Shown one piece after another: positions 56,233 to 64,000 of a stretch of 64,000 bases of DNA. The translations under genes were made by a program, and so were the position numbers. Numbering within the stretch: the stretch's first letter is position 1; the number at the start of each line of letters is the position of its first letter. Origin of the DNA: Symsagittifera roscoffensis (taxonomy: Eukaryota > Xenacoelomorpha > Acoela > Convolutidae); NCBI RefSeq assembly GCF_963678635.1, contig NC_087067.1:21384596-21448595 (forward strand), read 5' to 3'. The notes under the pieces are model-generated. The model saw only the letters and a program-made list of their open reading frames with translations. It was not told where the DNA came from and did no database searches.

Positions 56233-57117
56233 TTATCTCAATTTCAGTGAAAAACGTTGCGTTGGATTAATTTCAAGCACTTCTGGACAAAAGTTGTCCA
56301 ATGACTTGCATGGCAGTTTTAAATTAACAGAAACAGACAACGTTTTTAGGAAATAGATTTTGCTACTCTTAGCATCTAAACTGAGAAAATTTTGACTTGA
56401 CTGGCAAATTTTGCCCTTCATGCTGAGATAATGGCAAAAACATCTTTGCAAAAACTCAAAGCCATAGCGGGTTCTTTTGAAAATGGATCGTGTAATTTTG
56501 TAATGAACAGAGAATCCAGTCCGAAACGGCTTGCAAGATGATTAAAAAGAAGGTATAATATTCAATTCTAATTTGCAAAACGTTGTAACGATATACATCA
56601 ACAGCAGAGTATTGTGAACAGCAGATTATTGTAAACTGTCAAAAAGATGATTTGTTCGCTTCGTAGAACCAACTTGCAAACTAAAATCACCTGTAAAGGG
56701 GACTTTCTCTCTTTGGAAACTAGTACGAAATTTACTGAACCTGGGCAGTGACCTGAAGGATTAAGAGTGACCGTTAAGATATTCTTCTCATCGCCTTTAG
56801 TTGAATACTCAATGTTATTTCATTCCCTGACTCCAGTGGCAATATATAAAAATTTAACTGAACATGAAGCGGCAGTGCTATTTACAAAGCACTCACAAAA
56901 TGATGTTAAATTCTTAATACCATTTTAGCATTTCGAAATTCTCAGGTTCGTTAAGAACCACAATCTGATATGTATGACAGTGCGAACTAAAATAAACAGT
57001 AGATTTGTGGTTCTCATCATTGAATCGATAAAAAATGGATTCAGAAAAATGGGAAAATGAATAACGACACAGCTGGATCCCAATAACAATAACAATTATC
57101 AGGTCCAGTTGGAGCAT
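56233..57117 (-). pseudogene. Possible secreted cysteine-containing protein relic
   Basis: The minus-strand ORF 57117-56914 starts MLQLDLIIVIVIGIQLC, a signal-peptide-like start, followed by FSHFSESIFYRFND. Downstream frames continue with balanced composition and cysteines (SFCECFVNSTAASCSVKFLY; then after an in-frame TGA, NPSGHCPGSVNFVLVSK), and ORF 56451-56233 (FLSLDAKSSKIYFLKTLSV; CKSLDNFCPEVLEINPTQRF) may be a later exon. Splice junctions could not be settled. I do not recognise the family. A TGA within an otherwise good frame suggests a pseudogene. Confidence 0.35.
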
Positions 57118-57679
57118 TAAATGAAATTTTACTCAATTCAAAAAATAAAGTTACCCGGGAAGTTTTAGTTCGGCCGATTTTGATTGCAACAAAAACATTG
57201 CATAAATGTTACAAAAACAGAGCAACGTAAAGGATAAGGGTACAAAAATGGGCATTCTACATGATAAAGAAGAATGACAAAATTAGTTGCGAAAAATTTT
57301 TTTTGCAAAAAGCTTTTTTGAACGCACTAGATAATACAGATTTGGCCAAATACTACAGTTTTGAAGGCATTATTAAAGTCACTTCTGAGAAGAAAAATTT
57401 AGACAACGGAAGATTATAACTGTTAGTTCTGAGTTATGTAAAAACTACTGTGAAGCCTGAGAAACAGAGAGAATCGTGGAGTTCTGAAAACCTGTGGTAC
57501 CGTACTAGGTGTTAGACCTACAGGCTAACAGACGTACACATATTGCTCACATTGCTGTTTCCTGATTTCGTCGCACTGTCTAGGTTCTAAAAATTAGTTT
57601 TCTAAAAATCTAGTCATAAGAGACTTTACTATATAATTGGATATTCTGGGTTGAATTATTCTGAATTTGAATCTTAAAG

Positions 57680-57790
57680 TTGTCAACGGCCAGCAATTAA
57701 CAGCGTAGTAACTCTCGCCGTCGCCTATGCGCCGGACACCGCAGTGGCCCTCATCGCCCTCGCCTTTTTCGGTGACCACGCCCGCTTGCC
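57680..57790. other. GC-rich islet
   Basis: About 100 bp with many CpG (CTCGCCGTCGCCTATGCGCC; CATCGCCCTCGCC) in an AT-rich region. It could be a repeat insertion or exon of a foreign gene. The overlapping ORF 57594-57779 has no motif. Confidence 0.4.
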
Positions 57791-58069
57791 CACTCTTTAA
57801 TTACTCAAGCAGCCATCTGAGTTAATATTGTCATTCATGTGCCCCTACTCAATTGTTGCAAAAAATAGAGCATATAGTCGTCAGAGTCGTCATTTGAGTG
57901 ATTTCTAAAATCGACAATGGTGAGAAATGATTGTTGTTAAGGAATGGGATTTGGATGGATTGTTCGTGTTTTTTATTGGAAGGTTCAACTTTGTAAAAGG
58001 TCGAAAGGGTGGCTGTTCTCTTGATCCCAATTTTAGTTATTTCAACAATAACGAGGCCAAATGCCATAG

Positions 58070-58212
58070 TTACCTGTAAAAAGATATCGATATTCTTCAG
58101 ATCACATCTGCACATCGAGTTTCTTTTTGTGACGCTACCAGCAACCGACGCACAAATAGTCCCCAGTCTCTCCCTCATGAATCTGCTCTGGCAGTTTTTC
58201 GAGAAAGCGAAC
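58070..58212 (-). pseudogene. Immunoglobulin-domain fragment, frameshifted
   Basis: After a TTCACTAG acceptor at about 58,212 one frame reads RFLEKLPEQIHEGETGDYLC, the D.G.Y.C end of an Ig domain. A second frame continues with ASVAGSVTKRNS, like the A.N..G.. turn, then a CAG/GTAACT donor near 58,070. The two frames are off by one, so this is a relic or contains an error. A receptor or adhesion gene is possible. Confidence 0.4.
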
Positions 58213-58457
58213 TAGTGAATTATTTGAGGGAGATGAAAAAAATCCCATAAAGTCTCTAAAACTCAGTTGTGCATTTAGATACTGAAACTGCATGATGATA
58301 ACTTAGGATCACAAGTTAATGTACAAAAATTGATAGAACAAAATGTTTCAAAATTTGAAATACTAAATTTTGACGTTTGACATGTAGTTGACAAACGCAG
58401 GAATAATTTCAAGGCTGATGAGGTTAAGCAAAAACCTAGAAAAAACTCTATTTTAAC

Positions 58458-58475
58458 TCTGTCTCTCTCTGTCTC

Positions 58476-58526
<51 letters not shown>
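58458..58526 (+). repeat. (CT)n microsatellite
   Basis: CTCTGTCTCTCT followed by an almost perfect CT run of about 50 bp. Confidence 0.95.
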
Positions 58527-58529
<3 letters not shown>

Positions 58530-60480
58530 AGTGGACCTTTTTCACTGAGGATTTGATTTGACCATTTCCACTGAATTTCGGGACGTCTGAAGCTTCCATT
58601 GTCAATTATAGGCCACAAGGCCTAAGGTAGTGGCGAAAAATATCGACCACTCCCTCTTTTGGCGCCATCTTTTTCTGTGTTGTCGGCTAAAATACAAAAA
58701 TTCATAATCATATTTAAAGTATGTGAAACGACACTGAGTTTCTGCTGTTTTTGTTGTAAATCGAGTACCTCAGTACATGGGATCATGCATATTCCTGGTT
58801 ATGATGTGAGTTTGTATAAATGATATGAAGTGCTTTACTATAGGAGATTAAACTTAGTGCAGTTTTCGGAATACTGAGAAGTTATTTGAAAATAGAGATG
58901 AAGTTAGCCCAAAACTAACTATTCAAACTCTCCGGGCAAGATGGTTGTCTAAAGCTTTGTCCTGCGCCTTCAGTATTTTTCAGACGTCCTTCACAAATTC
59001 TAATTGGTGAGGCGGAAACGCATCTTTGAGCAAACCAGATAATTAAATTGATTTTGGTAAGAGTGATCGAGCAATTTAATCCTGAAACTAATCACAGATG
59101 CTCCATAAGGTGCCACTGACACCCAAAGTCATCATAGTGTGGTTTATCCCCGAGAAAAGTCAGTTTCCAAACCAAAGACTACTGCAACAAAATATCATTA
59201 AATATCTGCTTGTTGCTGAGCAACGGCGCGATCAGGTATATTGATTTGCAGCCTAAAAAGAGAAGATAACTCGATAATCAGTTGCGGCCTAAGAAAAATT
59301 TTTTTCTCTAGTTCCTAAAAAAACTGTAGAAGAAGTTTTGTTTTAACTTGATATAAAATGTATATCACAAATGAACCTGTGAAGTCCTGGTAAAATTTTT
59401 TTATAGCAACAGTCTGCGATATCAGCAGGTAGCTGGACTTTTTTTAACGGTAATTCCATTTTCCCCATCTTCCCATCATGTACGTGTCTCATGGAGACAT
59501 CGTTAAACAATTTTGGGACAGTGATTTTGGATGCGTCTGATAAGGAAGCATCAGCATCAATGATGTTTCAGAACCTTGGCGGCGTTTTCCAGAACAAATT
59601 GTGATATTCAGCTGACTCAACTGGCCCTATGTGCTGCTGAGCGTACACACAAATGTCAAGGTTAAACTCAATTGAAAACTGGAGACGGTAACTAAACAGA
59701 TGCTAATTACTTCGCATACTAAATACTTTTTCCGTGATGATGTACCGCCCAGCTCTCAGTTTCTCGGGGTATTCATCAGCATTTCATCAGTAAACTTGTC
59801 TTGAATTTTTCCAGCGCTCTATCAGACTTAAGGCAGGCATGATCAAACAAATCACGAAAAGAGTTGAAACTCGAAAATTGTTCAAGAAACCCTTTAGTTG
59901 ACTTTAGGCTCAAATGTTTTCTTGCAAGAGTCTCTGTCTCAATTCACTATTGTCGATTGGGAAAACTCATGCTAGAGGAGCTGCCTGTAACCACGGCAAA
60001 ACTGTGTCGTTCTGTTCCGAGATTTTCTGTTTTTGGTCTGCGTAACAGAGGAAGTTCATTAGGTTCAGTGGGTAACTCGGGAAATTCATCAGGTTAATTG
60101 GGCAGTGAAATGAACTCGGGCAGCAAAATGGACAATAGAAAATTGATCTAGACTCAAAATTGGTCCCTGCGGTACCTCGGGAAAGGGTAATTTTCTAATT
60201 GGCTCAATTTTGCACCAGTTGGTCTTGCTGGTCGCCTTCTGGTCCTGGGTTTACTTTTTGTCGTTCAAGTTTCAGACGCTTTTTTAGTAGTCCGTCTTCT
60301 CTTCTGCCTTGTCACCGTTTCCTTGGTTCTGTTAACAAGACTTTGACTGATTTTACTCGCTTAAAAATAGTTTGAAAAAGTTACTCGTGCTAAAATAGTT
60401 GAAAATGAGTTTAATATCTGTATTTGATACCAGAAAACACATAAATCAAGTAGCTCATATCTCAGTGTTCAAAAAACTTA
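58530..60480. other. Unassigned stretch
   Basis: Mixed composition. Plus ORF 59,864-60,097 has no motif. The region downstream of the short-intron gene shows no structured feature I can support. Confidence 0.35.
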
Positions 60481-60483
60481 TCT

Positions 60484-60938
60484 TCACCTTTTATGGTCAC
60501 AGGGGATCTCTTGCTCACATATCATTGCCGTCCTATTCCGCTTCTGTACGTGTGCTGTTTTAAAACCATAGGTGTCCCGCACTACGTCATAACTCCTTGG
60601 AGTAGGAGAAATCAGTTTTCACTTACGTTGAACCCAGATCTTTGATCGGCTCGTATCCGTAAATAAAATCCTTGTTCAGCCCTCCTCGCCACTGAACAAG
60701 CAAGTCAACTCTTTCAGCCTCTCTTACTTCATCGCGCAAGGCTTTTTGCGAAAACTGCGGACAATATTGCTTTTTTCCCACAAACTTAGGTCGTATTCTG
60801 AAACAAAAAAATATCAAAAAGAAAAAAATGTTATAGAGAACCGCAAAACAGTCAGTTCCAATACTGACAACCTAAGTAACGCTCTGATGAATTCACGATC
60901 AAATTTGCAACACTTGTCATTGAAATCCAGGATCAAAC
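60484..60938 (-). CDS. 3' end of an unknown gene with a 31- or 34-nt intron
   Basis: Three exons fit in phase: 60938-60872 (ILDFNDKCCKFDREFIRALL), 60797-60627 (RPKFVGKKQYCPQFSQKAL, then DLLVQWRGGLNKDFIYGYEP) and 60595-60484 (SYDVVRDTYGFKTAHVQKRN, then CEQEIPCDHKR and TGA). Splice sites are TTTCAG, AAC/GTAAGT and CTCCAAG. The first intron is 74 nt; the second is 31 nt, or 34 nt with the next AG, and both options keep the frame. Several cysteines suggest an extracellular or lumenal protein. Upstream exons are not resolved. The family is not recognised. Confidence 0.55.
60596..60626 (-). other. Very short intron, 31 nt
   Basis: GTAAGTGAAAACTGATTTCT followed by CCTACTCCAAG. It contains an ACTGAT branch-like element and a pyrimidine-rich end. 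Both flanking exons are open in frame only if it is removed. Confidence 0.55.
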
Positions 60939-61310
60939 CTTAATGAATCACCAGAGTAGATGTTGGAAATTACCCGTTCAAGATGTCGAACCGAAATCAC
61001 TTATTTAAAAAAATTAATTTCATTTTCTAAGCCTCAATTTTGTTGGCTCAAGCTTAAAACTAAATATGGACAATACAGCTCACGTACTATTTTACTTAGT
61101 TCATTTTGTCATTTTTAAAATAAAATCCTTGACAATATTCAATTTTGTGCTGAGAAATGATTGTTTAGTAAATAAATTGTAGTGTGAAATTAGAAAAATC
61201 ACAAGCCCTAATTTCAATTATGATTTGAAAAGGAAATGAAAGCTTTATGCCACGATTTTCTTAAAATGTTCTTAGTTTGCTGGTAATTGTTTGTTAAAAA
61301 GAGATTGGTT

Positions 61311-61378
61311 GCAGAGGATTTGGTACAAGAATCTTTTGTTTTAAAGCACTTGTGTTACCATTAGACCAACAGAGCAGG
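61311..61378 (-). tRNA. Degenerate tRNA-like sequence or SINE head
   Basis: The minus strand gives TTGGTCTAATGGTAACACAA, which resembles a D-arm/A box, and about 40 nt later ACCAAATCC, resembling a decayed B box. Anticodon and T stems do not pair well, so it is more likely a tRNA pseudogene or SINE. Confidence 0.3.
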
Positions 61379-61494
61379 TTATGAAGTTAGGTAGACCTAG
61401 TATAAAGAGAAAGTATAGCTGAGTACGCGCAGCTGAAAGACTTTCTAGCGGATAAATTTTTCATTTATAACAAAAAGTAATAACCCAGAGGACA

Positions 61495-61570
61495 AGGTGG
61501 CTAAAACAGTAGATCAAGCGATGGCCCTCTATACTAGTAAAGGTCTGGGATTGGTTCATGTACTGTTTCC
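61495..61570 (+). repeat. tRNA-like SINE fragment
   Basis: GGTGGCTAAAACAGTAGATC then AAGCGATGGCCCTCTATACT and GGTCTGGGATTGGTTCATGT. The box A-like and box B-like parts lie at tRNA spacing. Opposite orientation to the one at 61,311-61,378. Confidence 0.35.
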
Positions 61571-62074
61571 TTCAGTAAATCCGCTAGGGGAGCCAAAATG
61601 CCCACCGGTAAAGTAATGAGACACAGAACCTCGGATGTAATCACCTGAGGTGCCAAAAAAGCCCAAAAAATTCCATAGCAATATTTGGCCGAACTGTCGG
61701 GAAAACTACAGCGCTTTTAGGTTTTTGACGTTTATCGCTCTCCATTTTTTCTTAGTTATATATGTTCTTACAAAATGGTCTTGCTTAATGTCTTTTGCAA
61801 ATTATAAACAATTTTCTAAGGCAATTTTATCTGTGATACGAACCTAGAGTTGCAAACAACCAATTGCTTACACTGGTTTTTTCTATTTTGAAAAATTCAG
61901 AAGCTTGTATAAAAAAAATGATTTTTAAAAAAACTTTATTAACAATTCAAAAAAAAGAAAACCGAAAAAATATGCTTTAAGCCACAGAGCCTCAATGATT
62001 ACACGTGGATATCAAGGTAGACAATTGTGAGACTGAGTTGTGAATTTATCAGGCTTGCGTTCAGGTTCCTCAAT

Positions 62075-62577
62075 GTCGAAACTAGTATAAAATTGCCTCT
62101 CAGTAATTTATGTTTCGCAGTTTCAGAACTGGATTTTGTCCCCAGGTAGTAATATTTGGAGATTCAATCAAAATATTACTAAATCCCGACGAAGTCTAGT
62201 GCGCAAAGCAGGAGCACAAACTTCACCACTTTCAGTGGACTCCACAATTAAATCCTAAAACAATGAGAATCAAAATTATGAAATTAACTCTTTGATTTAT
62301 CCTCTCAGCTTTGGGAATAATTTCTTTTTGGCAACTGCTTAGCGTTAAAAAAAGCGGAATTCACAAACACAAATCAGTTAGAAGGAAGTGAGAAGAAAGA
62401 AATCAATAAACCTAGCTGCGAATTTGAAACCATTTTTGAGGGAATATGGAAAAAAGTGGTCGTTCTTCCACCCAAAGAAAACAAAGATAAGAACGTTATG
62501 TCTGTAAGGTGCTAAGAGTTCTTTACTCGAATCTCATCTCAAATCACCAACAGATGCATCACCGCCAGGGACGCCAG
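62075..62577 (+). repeat. Duplicated gene 5' block, copy 1
   Basis: Nearly identical to 63,372-64,000, except that copy 2 has about 110 bp extra between GTTTCGCAG and ATTTTGTCCCCAGG. It contains the promoter-proximal region, exon 1 and intron 1 of the gene described at 62,263. Confidence 0.95.
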
Positions 62578-62919
62578 TGAACTTTTGAGAAAGAGCATGA
62601 ACGAGTGCGGGAAAAGACTGAGACCAAGAATTGCTTTTCACGCTTCCGATAAAAAAAAGATGGCCAAAACCTACTATCATTTTCAGTGCTCATCGTTCGG
62701 GAAGAAGAATTGTCCCTCTTAAAGCTAAAAATAGTCCTAATTCCACAATTTGTGATAAATGGGCTTATAAAGAATCCCAGAAACATATGTGCAAACACTC
62801 CAAAAATCCAATTACCATGCTGAAGCTGAAGATTAATTATCAACCGAGAATCATAGTTTCCCGACGTGTTTTCTCTTTCTCCAAGGTCATCAGATCTGGC
62901 AAACACACACGTACTTCTG
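62263..62919 (+). pseudogene. Gene with signal-anchor-like start and possible WRKY/GCM1/FLYWCH-type zinc finger, copy 1
   Basis: Exon 1 (62263-62508) reads MRIKIMKLTL, TGA, then FILSALGIISFWQLLSV, and after a one-A insertion EKKEINKPSCEFETIFEGIW and VVVLPPKENK. A 45-nt intron (62,509-62,553, GTGCTA...CAACAG) joins in phase to exon 2: CITARDASELLRKSMNECGK, then KTYYHFQCSSFGKKNC. A +1 shift near 62,713 leads to PLKAKNSPNSTICDKWAYKE and HMCKH. The cysteines and histidine then space as C-X7-C-X23-H-X-C, the pattern of WRKY-GCM1/FLYWCH-type fingers, also common in MULE transposases. A donor TCT/GTAAGT ends exon 2 at 62,919. The breaks suggest a pseudogene. A membrane start with a DNA-binding finger is odd, so one of these readings may be wrong. 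Confidence 0.4.
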
Positions 62920-63050
62920 TAAGTGGTGCAGAAGACATCTTGGGAGGAACTTATCCTATCCCCTCGTATCTAAACTTTTGTCATAAAAACTTAGAGTTTT
63001 CAAAAATGTCCGTTTGTAAAAAGCTTTCAATTAGTATGCTGCTTTCTAGT

Positions 63051-63206
63051 TTCCGATTTCATGTGGTGGGTAGCTTTGAATTTTATTCTGCGGTAGTTAA
63101 AACAATTAAAACAGAATCGAATCTAGCACCAAAAGCTGTGGTGAAAAAAAACCATAATTTATGGGTGCTGTCTTCAACAAACACAATGCTCAAACCATCT
63201 TTGTAG
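63051..63206 (+). CDS. Possible third exon of the zinc-finger gene
   Basis: After a CTTTCTAG acceptor the frame gives FRFHVVGSFEFYSAVVKTI and NHNLWVLSSTNTMLK to a TAG. The phase does not match the exon 2 donor, so the link is weak. Confidence 0.25.
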   Translation, partial: FRFHVVGSFEFYSAVVKTIKTESNLAPKAVVKKNHNLWVLSSTNTMLKPSL

Positions 63207-63371
63207 TTTTCCAAGACACCTCACTGCTTTTCTGCTGAAGCCGGACAAAGGTTTGGCTGAAGGAATGTTGACTATGGAGGAATTATCGCAAAACCGAGTT
63301 GCCAGAAACAAGTCAACAACTTGATACTGGGCTTGAAAATGATACTGGGCTAAAAATTTAAAATGATACTG

Positions 63372-64000
63372 GTCGAAACTAGTATAAAATTGACTCTCAG
63401 TATTTTCTGTTTCGCAGGTGAAGCAATTTGCTTCAGATAGCTTATCTTTTTTGTTCTTAAAAATTATCTCGCAGGATTATTGGTCTCAGTATCTTGGTTG
63501 TGGTTATGCGTGAAGTTCAATTGCGTGCAGTTATAACTATGTTTGTTCTGCAAAGATTTTGTCCCCAGGTAGTAATATTTTGAGATTCAATCAAAATATT
63601 ACTATATCCCGACGAAACCTAGTGCGCAAAGCAGGAGCACAAACCTAACCACTTTCAGTGGACTCCACAATTAAATCCTAAAACAATGAGAATCAAAATT
63701 ATGAAATTAACTCTTTGATTTATCCTCTCAGCTTTGGGAATAATTTCTTTTTGGCAACTGCTTAGCGTTAAAAAAGTGGAATTCACTAACACAAATCAGT
63801 GAGAAGGAAGTGAGAAGAAAGAAATCAAGAAACCTAGCTGCGAATTTGAAACCATTTTTGAGGGAATATGGAAAAAAGTGGTCGTTCTTCCACCCAAAGA
63901 AAACAAAGATAAGAACGTTATGTCTGTAAGGTGCTAAGAGTTCTTTACTCGAATCTCATCTCAAATCACCAACAGATGCATCACCGCCAGGGACGCCAGT
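63372..64000 (+). repeat. Duplicated gene 5' block, copy 2, running off the window
   Basis: Second copy of 62,075-62,577 with a 110-bp insertion near 63,418-63,562. Exon 1 here lacks the extra A of copy 1, so the frame after the signal-anchor segment is correct. It carries the same TGA near residue 11 and an additional TGA after NTNQ. The gene continues beyond base 64,000. Confidence 0.85.

Noticed and set aside
63418-63562. The extra 110 bp of gene copy 2 as an intron
   Set aside because: It begins GTGAAG and ends AAAG, but copy 1 has a different 12-bp sequence at the site, so removal is not exact.
1-64000. Bacterial operons, CRISPR or defence system
   Set aside because: There are introns, LTR elements, a GPCR and a carbonic anhydrase with split exons; no repeat-spacer array or operon structure is present.

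Overview
The window reads as AT-rich, repeat-dense nuclear DNA of a metazoan, probably a small invertebrate. Spliced genes use GT-AG introns, some extremely short (31 or 34, 45 and 74 nt). Host-type genes include an alpha-carbonic anhydrase-like protein and a rhodopsin-family receptor relic. Most of the recognisable DNA is Ty3/gypsy-like retroelement sequence of several ages. A larvacean tunicate would fit the tiny introns and env-bearing gypsy elements, but the sequence does not prove it and other small invertebrates are possible. No rRNA, CRISPR or prokaryotic feature was seen.

Layout. 1-6.3 kb: element A on the minus strand, with a candidate LTR, a primer-binding site, a satellite-like leader, a short gag, then directly an env-like gene and a further overlapping ORF. 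No pol lies between gag and env. A second, truncated head-to-tail copy fills bases 1-957. 6.3-8.0 kb: an old gypsy integrase relic (C) split by a 197-bp inverted-repeat element. 8.7-9.7 kb: a broken GPCR. 10.8-13.3 kb: a five-exon carbonic anhydrase-like gene on the minus strand whose exon phases all agree. 13.3-30 kb: mostly noncoding repeats, including a 6.4-kb unit followed in tandem by a 2.2-kb condensed copy of itself. 30.6-32.4 kb: a three-exon gene of unknown family. 33.8-36.5 kb: repeats and relic sequence.

36,487-52,473: element B, a nearly 16-kb LTR retroelement on the minus strand. It has two 412-bp LTRs, a 4-bp target duplication (AGAG), a primer-binding site, protease, reverse transcriptase, RNase H, integrase, a proline-rich ORF, env, and a long unrecognised 3' gene. 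It sits inside an older gypsy integrase relic (D1). A neighbouring copy of that relic (D2, 53,990-55,310) acts as an empty-site reference. 56-64 kb: a possible secreted-protein relic, an immunoglobulin-like relic, a gene with a 31/34-nt intron, tRNA-like sequences, and a tandemly duplicated gene that may carry a WRKY/GCM1/FLYWCH-type zinc finger.

The retroelement genes are broken by stops and frameshifts, so A and B are described as old or defective copies. Assignments rest on motifs read by eye. No database search was possible.
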